From NCBI GenBank assembly GCA_033964015.1, contig CM066913.1, forward strand, positions 35,973,577-36,037,576: DNA of 64,000 nucleotides. The letters are read 5' to 3'. The DNA is from Scolanthus callimorphus (Eukaryota > Cnidaria > Anthozoa > Actiniaria > Edwardsiidae). The translations under genes were made by a program, and so were the position numbers. The notes under the pieces were generated by a model, which saw only the letters and a list, made by a program, of their open reading frames with translations, had not been told where the DNA came from and ran no database searches. Position 1 is the first letter of the stretch. Each line of letters opens with the position of its first letter. Positions 15,001-26,832 of the stretch are shown here, piece after piece.

Positions 15001-18000
15001 ATTGGAGTTGTAGTCACACCCTCTGTAGGCACAACAATTGATGTAGAAACAGACGTTTCCGGAGACGTAGTAAAGATGCTAATTGAGCTTGTAACCTCCG
15101 AAGTCACAAATGCGGTTGGAGTGACGGTCGGCGAAACACTGTCACTGGGTGTTGTTGACGGGGGTTCCGCGAACACGGTCTCCGAAGAAATGCTAGAGCT
15201 TTCCACTGATGACAGAGGTGTAGTAGATGACACTGTTGTAAGCAATTCCGAAGAAGAGGTCTCTGGTACAGAAGATGTCGCTTGAAGTGAAGGGCTGATT
15301 GGCACGCTACTTGTTGAGGTCGGTTCTATTGGAGTTGTAGTCACACCCTCTGTAGGCACAACAATTGATGTAGAAACCGACGTTTCCGGAGACGTAGTAA
15401 AGATGCTAATTGAGCTTGTAACCTCCGAAGTCACAAATGCGGTTGGAGTGACGGTCGGCGAAACACTGTCACTGGGTGTTGTTGACGGGGGTTCCGCGAA
15501 CACGGTCTCCGAAGAAATGCTAGAGCTTTCCACTGATGACAGAGGTGTAGTAGATGACACTGTTGTAAGCAATTCCGAAGAAGAGGTCTCTGGTACAGAA
15601 GATGTCGCTTGAAGTGAAGGGCTGATTGGCACGCTACTTGTTGAGATCGGTTCTATTGGAGTTGTAGTCACACCCTCTGTAGGCACAACAATTGATGTAG
15701 AAACCGACGTTTCCGGAGACGTAGTAAAGATGCTAATTGAGCTTGTAACCTCCGAAGTCACAAATGCGGTTGGAGTGACGGTCGGCGAAACACTGTCACT
15801 GGGTGTTGTTGACGGGGGTTCCGCGAACACGGTCTCCGAAGAAATGCTAGAGCTTTCCACTGATGACAGAGGTGTAGTAGATGACACTGTTGTAAGCAAT
15901 TCCGAAGAAGAGGTCTCTGGTACAGAAGATGTCGCTTGAAGTGAAGGGCTGATTGGCACGCTACTTGTTGAGATCGGTTCTATTGGAGTTGTAGTCACAC
16001 CCTCTGTAGGCAACACAATTGATGTAGAAACAGACGTTTCCGGAGACAAGATGCTAATCGAGCTTGTAACCTCCGAAGTCACAAATGCGGTTGGAGTGAC
16101 GGTCGGCGAAACACTGTCACTGGGTGTTGTTGACGGGGTTCCGCGAACACGGTCTCCGAAGAAATGCTAGAGCTTTCCACTGATGACAGAGGTGTAGTAG
16201 ATGACACTGTTGTAAGCAATTCCGAAGAAGAGGTCTCTGGTACAGAAGATGTCGCTTGAAGTGAAGGGCTGATTGGCACGCTACTTGTTGAGGTCGGTTC
16301 TATTGGAGTTGTAGTCACACCCTCTTTAGGCACAACAATTGATGTAGAAACAGACGTTTCCGGAGACGTAGTAAAGATGCTAATTGAGCTTGTAACCTCC
16401 GAAGTCACAAATGCGGTTGGAGTGACGGTCGGCGAAACACTGTCACTGGGTGTTGTTGACGGGGGTTCCGCGAACACGGTCTCCGAAGAAATGCTAGAGC
16501 TTTCCACTGATGACAGAGGTGTAGTAGATGACACTGTTGTAAGCAATTCCGAAGAAGAGGTCTCTGGTACAGAAGATGTCGCTTGAAGTGAAGGGCTGAT
16601 TGGCACGCTACTTGTTGAGATCGGTTCTATTGGAGTTGTAGTCACACCCTCTGTAGGCACAACAATTGATGTAGAAACCGACGTTTCCGGAGACGTAGTA
16701 AAGATGCTAATCGAGCTTGTAACCTCCGAAGTCACAAATGCGGTTGGAGTGACGGTCGGCGAAACACTGTCACTGGGTGTTGTTGACGGGGGTTCCGCGA
16801 ACACGGTCTCCGAAGAAATGCTAGAGCTTTCCACTGATGACAGAGGTGTAGTAGATGACACTGTTGTAAGCAATTCCGAAGAAGAGGTCTCTGGTACAGA
16901 AGATGTCGCTTGAAGTGAAGGGCTGATTGGCACGCTACTTGTTGAGGTCGGTTCTATTGGAGTTGTAGTCACACCCTCTGTAGGCACAACAATTGATGTA
17001 GAAACAGACGTTTCCGGAGACGTAGTAAAGATGCTAATTGAGCTTGTAACCTCCGAAGTCACAAATGCGGTTGGAGTGACGGTCGGCGAAACACTGTCAC
17101 TGGGTGTTGTTGACGGGGGTTCCGCGAACACGGTCTCCGAAGAAATGCTAGAGCTTTCCACTGATGACAGAGGTGTAGTAGATGACACTGTTGTAAGCAA
17201 TTCCGAAGAAGAGGTCTCTGGTACAGAAGATGTCGCTTGAAGTGAAGGGCTGATTGGCACGCTACTTGTTGAGATCGGTTCTATTGGAGTTGTAGTCACA
17301 CCCTCTGTAGGCACAACAATTGATGTAGAAACCGACGTTTCCGGAGACGTAGTAAAGATGCTAATTGAGCTTGTAACCTCCGAAGTCACAAATGCGGTTG
17401 GAGTGACGGTCGGCGAAACACTGTCACTGGGTGTTGTTGACGGGGGTTCCGCGAACACGGTCTCCGAAGAAATGCTAGAGCTTTCCACTGATGACAGAGG
17501 TGTAGTAGATGACACTGTTGTAAGCAATTCCGAAGAAGAGGTCTCTGGTACAGAAGATGTCGCTTGAAGTGAAGGGCTGATTGGCACGCTACTTGTTGAG
17601 ATCGGTTCTATTGGAGTTGTAGTCACACCCTCTGTAGGCACAACAATTGATGTAGAAACCGACGTTTCCGGAGACGTAGTAAAGATGCTAATTGAGCTTG
17701 TAACCTCCGAAGTCACAAATGCGGTTGGAGTGACGGTCGGCGAAACACTGTCACTGGGTGTTGTTGACGGGGGTTCCGCGAACACGGTCTCCGAAGAAAT
17801 GCTAGAGCTTTCCACTGATGACAGAGGTGTAGTAGATGACACTGTTGTAAGCAATTCCGAAGAAGAGGTCTCTGGTACAGAAGATGTCGCTTGAAGTGAA
17901 GGGCTGATTGGCACGCTACTTGTTGAGATCGTTCTATTGGAGTTGTAGTCACACCCTCTTAGGCACAACAATTGATGTAGAAACAGACGTTTCCGGAGAC

Positions 18001-21000
18001 GTAGTAAAGATGCTAATCGAGCTTGTAACCTCCGAAGTCACAAATGCGGTTGGAGTGACGGTCGGCGAAACACTGTCACTGGGTGTTGTTGACGGGGGTT
18101 CCGCGAACACGGTCTCCGAAGAAATGCTAGAGCTTTCCACTGATGACAGAGGTGTAGTAGATGACACTGTTGTAAGCAATTCCGAAGAAGAGGTCTCTGG
18201 TACAGAAGATGTCGCTTGAAGTGAAGGGCTGATTGGCACGCTACTTGTTGAGGTCGGTTCTATTGGAGTTGTAGTCACACCCTCTGTAGGCACAACAATT
18301 GATGTAGAAACAGACGTTTCCAGAGACGTAGTAAAGATGCTAATTGAGCTTGTAACCTCCGAAGTCACAAATGCGGTTGGAGTGACGGTCGGCGAAACAC
18401 TGTCACTGGGTGTTGTTGACGGGGGTTCCGCGAACACGGTCTCCGAAGAAATGCTAGAGCTTTCCACTGATGACAGAGGTGTAGTAGATGACACTGTTGT
18501 AAGCAATTCCGAAGAAGAGGTCTCTGGTACAGAAGATGTCGCTTCAAGTGAAGGGCTGATTGGCACGCTACTTGTTGAGATCGGTTCTATTGGAGTTGTA
18601 GTCACACCCTCTGTAGGCAACACAATTGATGTAGAAACAGACGTTTCCGGAAACAAGATGCTAATCGAGCTTGTAACCTCCGAAGTCACAAATGCGGTTG
18701 GAGTGACGGTCGGCGAAACACTGTCACTGGGTGTTGTTGACGGGGGTTCCGCGAACACGGTCTCCGAAGAAATGCTAGAGCTTTCCACTGATGACAGAGG
18801 TGTAGTAGATGACACTGTTGTAAGCAATTCCGAAGAAGAGGTCTCTGGTACAGAAGATGTCGCTTGAAGTGAAGGGCTGATTGGCACGCTACTTGTTGAG
18901 GTCGGTTCTATTGGAGTTGTAGTCACACCCTCTGTAGGCACAACAATTGATGTAGAAACCGACGTTTCCGGAGACGTAGTAAAGATGCTAATGAGCTTGT
19001 AACCTCCGAAGTCACAAATGCGGTTGGAGTGACGGTCGGCGAAACACTGTCACTGGGTGTTGTTGACGGGGGTTCCGCGAACACGGTCTCCGAAGAAATG
19101 CTAGAGCTTTCCACTGATGACAGAGGTGTAGTAGATGACACTGTTGTAAGCAATTCCGAAGAAGAGGTCTCTGGTACAGAAGATGTCGCTTGAAGTGAAG
19201 GGCTGATTGGCACGCTACTTGTTGAGATCGGTTCTATTGGAGTTGTAGTCAAACCCTCTGTAGGCACAACAATTGATGTAGAAACCGACGTTTCCGGAGA
19301 CGTAGTAAAGATGCTAATTGAGCTTGTAACCTCCGAAGTCACAAATGCGGTTGGAGTGACGGTCGGCGAAACACTGTCACTGGGTGTTGTTGACGGGGGT
19401 TCCGCGAACACGGTCTCCGAAGAAATGCTAGAGCTTTCCACTGATGACAGAGGTGTAGTAGATGACACTGTTGTAAGCAATTCCGAAGAAGAGGTCTCTG
19501 GTACAGAAGATGTCGCTTGAAGTGAAGGGCTGATTGGCACGCTACTTGTTGAGGTCGGTTCTATTGGAGTTGTAGTCACACCCTCTGTAGGCACAACAAT
19601 TGATGTAGAAACCGACGTTTCCGGAGACGTAGTAAAGATGCTAATTGAGCTTGTAACCTCCGAAGTCACAAATGCGGTTGGAGTGACGGTCGGCGAAACA
19701 CTGTCACTGGGTGTTGTTGACGGGGGTTCCGCGAACACGGTCTCCGAAGAAATGCTAGAGCTTTCCACTGATGACAGAGGTGTAGTAGATGACACTGTTG
19801 TAAGCAATTCCGAAGAAGAGGTCTCTGGTACAGAAGATGTCGCTTGAAGTGAAGGGCTGATTGGCACGCTACTTGTTGAGATCGGTTCTATTGGAGTTGT
19901 AGTCACACCCTCTGTAGGCACAACATTTGATGTAGAAACCGACGTTTCCGGAGACGTAGTAAAGATGCTAATTGAGCTTGTAACCTCCGAAGTCACAAAT
20001 GCGGTTGGAGTGACGGTCGGCGAAACACTGTCACTGGGTGTTGTTGACGGGGGTTCCGCGAACACGGTCTCCGAAGAAATGCTAGAGCTTTCCACTGATG
20101 ACAGAGGTGTAGTAGATGACACTGTTGTAAGCAATTCCGAAGAAGAGGTCTCTGGTACAGAAGATGTCGCTTGAAGTGAAGGGCTGATTGGCACGCTACT
20201 TGTTGAGATCGGCTCTATTGGAGTTGTAGTCACACCCTCTGTAGGCAACACAATTGATGTAGAAACAGACGTTTCCGGAAACAAGATGCTAATCGAGCTT
20301 GTAACCTCCGAAGTCAAAAATGCGGTTGGAGTGACGGTCGGCGAAACACTGTCACTGGGTGTTGTTGACGGGGGTTCCGCGAACACGGTCTCCGAAGAAA
20401 TGCTAGAGCTTTCCACTGATGACAGAGGTGTAGTAGATGACACTGTTGTAATCAATTCCGAAGAAGAGGTCTCTGGTACAGAAGATGTCGCTTGAAGTGA
20501 AGGGCTGATTGGCACGCTACTTGTTGAGGTCGGTTCTATTGGAGTTGTAGTCACACCCTCTGTAGGCACAACAATTGATGTAGAAACCGACGTTTCCGGA
20601 GACGTAGTAAAGATGCTAATTGAGCTTGTAACCTCCGAAGTCACAAATGCGGTTGGAGTGACGGTCGGCGAAACACTGTCAGTGGGTGTTGTTGACGGGG
20701 GTTCCGCGAACACGGTCTCCGAAGAAATGCTAGAGCTTTCCACTGATGACAGAGGTGTAGTAGATGACACTGTTGTAAGCAATTCCGAAGAAGAGGTCTC
20801 TGGTACAGAAGATGTCGCTTCAAGTGAAGGGCTGATTGGCACGCTACTTGTTGAGATCGGTTCTATTGGAGTTGTAGTCACACCCTCTTAGGCACAACAA
20901 TTGATGTAGAAACAGACGTTTCCGGAGACGTAGTAAAGATGCTAATCGAGCTTGTAACCTCCGAAGTCACAAATGCGGTTGGAGTGACGGTCGGAGAAAC

Positions 21001-24000
21001 ACTGTCACTGGGTGTTGTTGACGGGGGTTCCGCGAACACGGTCTCCGAAGAAATGCTAGAGCTTTCCACTGATGACAGAGGTGTAGTAGATGACACTGTT
21101 GTAATCAATTCCGAAGAAGAGGTCTCTGGTACAGAAGATGTCGCTTGAAGTGAAGGGCTGATTGGCACGCTACTTGTTGAGGTCGGTTCTATTGGAGTTG
21201 TAGTCACACCCTCTGTAGGCACAACAATTGATGTAGAAACCGACGTTTCCGGAGACGTAGTAAAGATGCTAATTGAGCTTGTAACCTCCGAAGTCACAAA
21301 TGCGGTTGGATGACGGTCGGCGAAACACTGTCACTGGGTGTTGTTGACGGGGGTTCCGCGAACACGGTCTCCGAAGAAATGCTAGAGCTTTCCACTGATG
21401 ACAGAGGTGTAGTAGATGACACTGTTGTAAGCAATTCCGAAGAAGAGGTCTCTGGTACAGAAGATGTCGCTTCAAGTGAAGGGCTGATTGGCACGCTACT
21501 TGTTGAGATCGGTTCTATTGGAGTTGTAGTCACACCCTCTTTAGGCACAACAATTGATGTAGAAACAGACGTTCCGGAGACGTAGTAAAGATGCTAATTG
21601 AGCTTGTAACCTCCGAAGTCACAAATGCGGTTGGAGTGACGGTCGGCGAAACACTGTCAGTGGGTGTTGTTGACGGGGGTTCCGCGAACACGGTCTCCGA
21701 AGAAATGCTAGAGCTTTCCACTGATGACAGAGGTGTAGTAGATGACACTGTTGTAAGCAATTCCGAAGAAGAGGTCTCTGGTACAGAAGATGTCGCTTGA
21801 AGTGAAGGGCTGATTGGCACGCTACTTGTTGAGGTCGGTTCTATTGGAGTTGTAGTCACACCCTCTGTAGGCACAACAATTGATGTAGAAACCGACGTTT
21901 CCGGAGACGTAGTAAAGATGCTAATTGAGCTTGTAACCTCCGAAGTCACAAATGCGGTTGGAATGACGGTCGGCGAAACACTGTCAGTGGGTGTTGTTGA
22001 CGGGGGTTCCGCGAACACGGTCTCCGAAGAAACGCTAGAGCTTTCCACTGATGACAGAGGTGTAGTAGATGACACTGTTGTAAGCAATTCCGAAGAAGAG
22101 GTCTCTGGTACAGAAGATGTCGCTTGAAGTGAAGGGCTGATTGGCACGCTACTTGTTGAGATCGGTTCTATTGGAGTTGTAGTCACACCCTCTGTAGGCA
22201 CAACATTTGATGTAGAAACCGACGTTTCCGGAGACGTAGTAAAGATGCTAATTGAGCTTGTAACCTCCGAAGTCACAAATGCGGTTGGAGTGACGGTCGG
22301 CGAAACACTGTCACTGGGTGCTGTTGACGGGGGTTCCGCGAACACGGTCTCCGAAGAAATGCTAGAGCTTTCCACTGATGACAGAGGTGTAGTAGATGAC
22401 ACTGTTGTAAGCAATTCCGAAGAAGAGGTCTCTGGTACAGAAGATGTCGCTTGAAGTGAAGGGCTGATTGGCACGCTACTTGTTGAGATCGGCTCTATTG
22501 GAGTTGTAGTCACACCCTCTGTAGGCAACACAATTGATGTAGAAACAGACGTTTCCGGAAACAAGATGCTAATCGAGCTTGTAACCTCCGAAGTCAAAAT
22601 GCGGTTGGAGTGACGGTCGGCGAAACACTGTCACTGGGTGTTGTTGACGGGGGTTCCGCGAACACGGTCTCCGAAGAAATGCTAGAGCTTTCCACTGATG
22701 ACAGAGGTGTAGTAGATGACACTGTTGTAAGCAATTCCAAAGAAGAGGTCTCTGGTACAGAAGATGTCGCTTCAAGTGAAGGGCTGATTGGCACGCTACT
22801 TGTTGAGATCGGTTCTATTGGAGTTGTAGTCACACCCTCTTTAGGCACAACAATTGATGTAGAAACAGACGTTTCCGGAGACGTAGTAAAGATGCTAATC
22901 GAGCTTGTAACCTCCGAAGTCACAAATGCGGTTGGAGTGACGGTCGGAGAAACACTGTCACTGGGTGTTGTTGACGGGGGTTCCGAGAACACGGTCTCCG
23001 AAGAAATGCTAGAGCTTTCCACTGATGACAGAGGTGTAGTAGATGACACTGTTGTAATCAATTCCGAAGAAGAGGTCTCTGGTACAGAAGATGTCGCTTG
23101 AAGTGAAGGGCTGATTGGCACGCTACTTGTTGAGGTCGGTTCTATTGGAGTTGTAGTCACACCCTCTGTAGGCACAACAATTGTTGTAGAAACCGACGTT
23201 TCCGGAGACGTAGTAAAGATGCTAATTGAGCTTGTAACCTCCGAAGTCACAAATGCGGTTGGAATGACGGTCGGCGAAACACTGTCAGTGGGTGTTGTTG
23301 ACGGGGGTTCCGCGAACACGGTCTCCGAAGAAATGCTAGAGCTTTCCACTGATGACAGAGGTGTAGTAGATGACACTGTTGTAAGCAATTCCGAAGAAGA
23401 GGTCTCTGGTACAGAAGATGTCGCTTCAAGTGAAGGGCTGATTGGCACGCTACTTGTTGAGATCGGTTCTATTGGAGTTGTAGTCACACCCTCTTTAGGC
23501 ACAACAATTGATGTAGAAACAGACGATTCCGGAGACGTAGTAAAGATGCTAATTGAGCTTGTAACCTCCGAAGTCACAAATGCGGTTGGAGTGACGGTCG
23601 GCGAAACACTGTCACTGGGTGTTGTTGACGGGGGTTCCGCGAACACGGTCTCCGAAGAAATGCTAGAGCTTTCCACTGATGACAGAGGTGTAGTAGATGA
23701 CACTGTTGTAAGCAATTCCGAAGAAGAGGTCTCTGGTACAGAAGATGTCGCTTCAAGTGAAGGGCTGATTGGCACGCTACTTGTTGAGATCGGTTCTATT
23801 GGAGTTGTAGTCACACCCTCTGTAGGCAACAAAATTGATGTAGAAACAGACGTTTCCGGAAACAAGATGCTAATCGAGCTTGTAACCTCCGAAGTCACAA
23901 ATGCGGTTGGAGTGACGGTCGGCGAAACACTGTCAGTGGGTGTTGTTGACGGGGGTTCCGCGAACACGGTCTCCGAAGAAATGCTAGAGCTTTCCACTGA

Positions 24001-25954
24001 TGACAGAGGTGTAGTAGATGACACTGTTGTAAGCAATTCCGAAGAAGAGGTCTCTGGTACAGAAGATGTCGCTTTAAGTGAAGGGCTGATTGGCACGCTA
24101 CTTGTTGAGATCGGTTCTATTGGAGTTGTAGTCACACCCTCTTTAGGCACAACAATTGATGTAGAAACAGACGTTTCCGGAGACGTAGTAAAGATGCTAA
24201 TCGAGCTTGTAACCTCCGAAGTCACAAATGCGGTTGGAGTGACGGTCGGAGAAACACTGTCACTGGGTGTTGTTGACGGGGGTTCCGAGAACACGGTCTC
24301 CGAAGAAATGCTAGAGCTTTCCACTGATGACAGAGGTGTAGTAGATGACACTGTTGTAATCAATTCCGAAGAAGAGGTCTCTGGTACAGAAGATGTCGCT
24401 TGAAGTGAAGGGCTGATTGGCACGGTACTTGTTGAGATCAGATCTATAGGACGTGTAGTCACACCCTCTGTAGGCACAACAGTTGATGAAGAAACAGAAT
24501 TTCCAGGGACGTAGTAAAGATGCTAATCGGGCTTGTAACCTCCGATGTCACAAAGGCGGTTGGAGTGATGGTCGGTGAAAAACTCGAAACACTGTCACTG
24601 GGTGTTGTTGAAGGGGGTACCGCGAACACGGTCTCCGAAGAAATGCTAGAGCTTTCCACTGATGACAGAGTGTAGTAGATGACACTATTGTAAACAATTC
24701 CGAAGAAGACGTCTCTGGTACAGAAGATGTCGCTTCAAGGGAAGGGCTGATTGTCACGCTACTTGTTGAGATCAGATCTATTGGACTTGTAGTCACACCT
24801 CTGTAGGGGTTGATGAAGAAACAGAAGTTTCTGGGAACGTAGTAAAGATGCTAATCGGTGTTGTAACCTCCGATGTCACAACTGCGGTTGGAGTGACGGT
24901 CGGTGAAAAACTCGAAACACTGTCACTGGGTGTTGTTGAGGGGGGTTCCACGAACACGGTCTCCGAAGAAATGCTAAAGCTTTCCAAAGACATGTGTCTG
25001 GTGTTGCTATGGAGACTGATGTCACAAAATGCGGTTGGACTGATGGTCGGTGAAAAACTCGAAACACTGTCACTGGGTGTTGTTGACGGGGGCTCCGCGA
25101 ACACGGTCTCCGAAGAAATGCTAGAGCTTTCCACTGGTGAGAGAGGTGTAGTAGATGACACTATTGTAAACAATTCCGAAGAAGAGGTCTCTGGTACAGA
25201 AGATGTCGCTTCAAGTGAAGGGCTGATTGGCACGCTACTTGTTGAGATCAGATCTATAGGACGTGTAGTCACACCCTCTGTAGGCACAACAGTTGATGAA
25301 GAAACAGAATTTTCCAGGGACGTAGTAAAGATGCTAATCGGGCTTGTAACCTCCGATGTCACAAAGGCGGTTGGAGTGATGGTCGGTGAAAAACTCGAAA
25401 CACTGTCACTGGGTGTTGTTGAAGGGGTACCGCGAACACGGTCTCCGAAGAAATGCTAGAGCTTTCCACTGATGACAGAGGTGTAGTAGATGACACTATT
25501 GTAAACAATTCCGAAGAAGACGTCTCTGGTACAGAAGATGTCGCTTCAAGGGAAGGGCTGATTGGCACGCTACTTGTTGAGATCAGATCTATTGGACTTG
25601 TAGTCACACCCTCTGTAGGGGTTGATGAAGAAACAGAAGTTTCTGGGAACGTAGTAAAGATGCTAATCGGTGTTGTAACCTCCGATGTCACAACTGCGGT
25701 TGGAGTGACGGTCGGTGAAAAACTCGAAACACTGTCACTGGGTGTTGTTGACGGGGGTTCCACGAACACGGTCTCCGAAGAAATGCTAAAGCTTTCCAAA
25801 GACAATGTGTCTGGTGTTGCTATGGAGACTGTTGCTTCGGGAGAAATTGTGATGGGCACGGTACTGGTGGAGATCAAGTCCAACGTAGTGAAGGGTACGG
25901 ATGTTTGAAGTTCTTCAAATGATGACGTCTCTTGCACATGGTACTTGTAGATTG
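1..25954 (-). CDS. Downstream giant PTS-repeat exon (type A repeats), 3' end outside window
   Basis: A pyrimidine-rich acceptor (CTTCAGAG, 25962-25955) opens an exon coding A-I-Y-K-Y-H-V-Q-E-T-S-S, which runs into Ser/Thr/Pro repeats to the window edge. The second AG keeps phase 1 with the EGF exon. The type A unit is 109 residues; by my count it has 31 Ser, 23 Thr and 13 Pro. It has about ten acidic residues, no Cys, Trp or Tyr, and at most one Lys (PTEG/PKEG variants). Blocks include SVPISPSLQATSSVPETSSS, TTPLSSVESSSISSETVFAE and TVTPTAFVTSEVTSSISIFT. The longest open stretch is 14325-10540. Single-base losses break the frame near 1567, 6240, 7238, 8884, 10754, 14337, 16137, 17930, 17960, 18992, 20888, 21310 and 21572. 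Function inferred: an O-glycosylated, acidic, extended mucin domain. Confidence 0.8.
481..606 (-). repeat. Truncated type A unit (126 bp, 42 codons), copy 1
   Basis: A full unit is followed by only 126 bp before the next anchor. The junction reads gaaaccg|aagaggtctc on the plus strand. On the coding strand S-V-P-E-T-S runs straight into S-V-S-T-S-I-V-V, so about 67 residues are missing, in frame. The identical junction recurs at 5810-5935. Confidence 0.85.
5810..5935 (-). repeat. Truncated type A unit (126 bp, 42 codons), copy 2
   Basis: It has the same in-frame deletion junction as 481-606 (P-E-T-S joined to S-V-S-T-S-I). A rare unit with the L-to-I change in S-E-L-L and the short spacer lies on the same side in both places, so the neighbourhood was copied as a block or gene-converted. 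Confidence 0.85.
10512..13768 (-). repeat. Higher-order repeat: two tandem 5-unit blocks of about 1.63 kb
   Basis: Blocks 10512-12139 and 12140-13768 each start with a unit of the 6-bp-short class. They carry the same order of variant sites through five units: the gag(a/g)tcgg, ct(g/t)tagg and gaaac(a/c)g states agree at nearly every position. The few mismatches are a tga/tca difference near 12995, one att/atc difference at 13121 and one missing base near 10754. Confidence 0.8.
24404..25954 (-). repeat. Diverged edge units of array A with a 0.6-kb internal duplication
   Basis: Next to the acceptor the repeats keep the same layout but differ clearly from the core. They read S-P-I-D-L-I-S-T-S, have an extra S-F/S-S-F-S-P block, and use V-T-S-E-V-T-T-P-I-S-I-F. 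Two direct copies lie about 0.81 kb apart, 24419-25018 and 25228-25832. They differ by few substitutions but by about five single-base indels. The last part (V-Q-E-T-S-S-F-E-E-L-Q-T-S-V-P-F) is unique and forms the N-terminal cap of the array. Confidence 0.9.
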
Positions 25955-26695
25955 CTCTGAAGTTAAATAATAACGACCATTAGTTTTTTAAGATTCTTTG
26001 AAGTTTAACGTTGTTGGGTATTCAACTTAACGTTGTTGGGTATTCAACTGTTCCTCGCTTTTTGTTGATCTAGTTCGTAAATGATGTTACGATGAGAATA
26101 ATTTCCTTCCTAACTTCAGAAGGTAAATGGTGATTCTCTAACAACACGATCTCACCCAGTGCGTATCTTAAAATAGAGTGATTTGAATTTTTCTGTGAAG
26201 TACCCGTAAAGAGAGCCATCCTAAATTACATCATTGATGGCTGTCATGAGACAAATAATCTCTTCAATAAATCGCTAAGAACGAACAGAATAATCGTTCA
26301 ATACGATTGTGAAGTGACTTTGTTCTTAATGATCTTTGCCGAGTTTTATTGTATGGGAAAAACCTTCGTGAAAATGTGGTTGATCGTGGTTAAACGTTAT
26401 GTCTAGATAGACAGTTTGATGTTTGAAAGGTCTGTATCCTTTATTCATTGAAACACTTTCGAACATACGTCTTCCTCTGACAACTCAGGAAATGCGAACC
26501 AGTTCCTTCGCGACACTTTAGCTACCAATTGCTTGTTATTACATACTTTTTATGTCATTGAAGCACTCAGTGATTTTAAATCACTGATATTTCGAATCAG
26601 GCAGATTAAAAATGAAACACACTGTTATTTGAAAATGTTCATCAGATGTTTTTGACAGCTGCTTATGTCTATGAATGTACAACAGCTTTACTAAC
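25955..26695. other. Intron between EGF exon 2 and the array A exon
   Basis: This is 741 bp of AT-rich non-coding sequence. A perfect 22-bp direct duplication lies at 26005-26026 and 26027-26048 (ttaacgttgttgggtattcaac, cut short here: core gttgggtattcaac). I see nothing else of note. Confidence 0.7.
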
Positions 26696-26832
26696 CTGAG
26701 CAATGGGTCCCGTTGCCATAGTAACCTTCATAAGCGTTACATAAGCACGTGAAGTTTCGGTCGTGAAGTTTCCGGGAATGCAGGTTGCATTGGGATGACA
26801 ATTGTGTTTTCCGTTATTACATACATCAGTCG
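26696..26832 (-). CDS. EGF-like domain exon 2, frame broken by a 14-bp tandem duplication
   Basis: The exon lies between an acceptor TTCCAG (26834-26833) and a donor GTTAG (from 26695). The first half reads T-D-V-C-N-N-G-K-H-N-C-H-P-N-A-T-C-I-P-G-N-F-T, parallel to EGF exon 1 (same C-x6-C-x5-C spacing). The exon then repeats 14 bases (GAAACTTCACG, ACC, GAAACTTCACG) and the frame moves. In the shifted frame the domain finishes normally: C-L-C-N, then G-Y-Y-G-N-G-T-H-C-S. Without the extra 14 bases the exon would be 123 bp, phase 1 at both ends, with six cysteines. Read as it stands there is no stop inside the exon, but the frame soon meets a stop in the next exon. This is either an assembly artefact, a disabling mutation or a sequencing chimera. 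Confidence 0.7.

Larger units (their letters stand above)
1..24403 (-). repeat. Type A tandem array, about 74 units of 327 or 321 bp
   Basis: A plus-strand anchor (atgctaat, start of each unit as seen here) recurs at 630, 957, 1284, 1610, 1937, 2264 and so on to 24194, spaced 327 bp or 321 bp. The 6-bp difference is always the same: ggagacgtagtaaagatg against ggagacaagatg, or ggaaacaagatg. On the coding strand this changes I-F-T-T-S-P-E to I-L-S-P-E or I-L-F-P-E. A few sites vary between units: Q/E in SLQA, T/K in PTEG, I/T before STSS, L/I in SELL, S/T in PSDS. The array has no non-repeat insertions. Confidence 0.97.

Noticed and set aside
1638..23756. Minus-strand frames coding Arg/Leu/His/Gln-rich 60-residue peptides
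   Set aside because: These are out-of-frame readings of the same units and also appear as tails of the true frame after each one-base deletion.
630..24403. Repeated plus-strand open frames of 69 to 394 codons in array A (V/G/E-rich)
   Set aside because: They are the reverse complement of the Ser/Thr/Pro repeat. A TGA ends almost every unit and is lost only where one site varies (cttgaag/cttcaag). No plus-strand splice or start context supports them.
1..24403. CRISPR array or satellite DNA
   Set aside because: The 327-bp unit is fully coding with no unique spacers, keeps lengths divisible by three (327, 321, 324, 126), and is joined to domain exons.
1..25954. Bacterial serine-rich adhesin
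   Set aside because: Phase-matched introns, EGF and SEA exons and AT-rich intron repeats show an animal gene.
26712..26725. X-box-like GTTGCCATAGTAAC in EGF exon 2
   Set aside because: It is the reverse complement of codons for the conserved G-Y-Y-G-N-G EGF segment, so coding constraint explains it.
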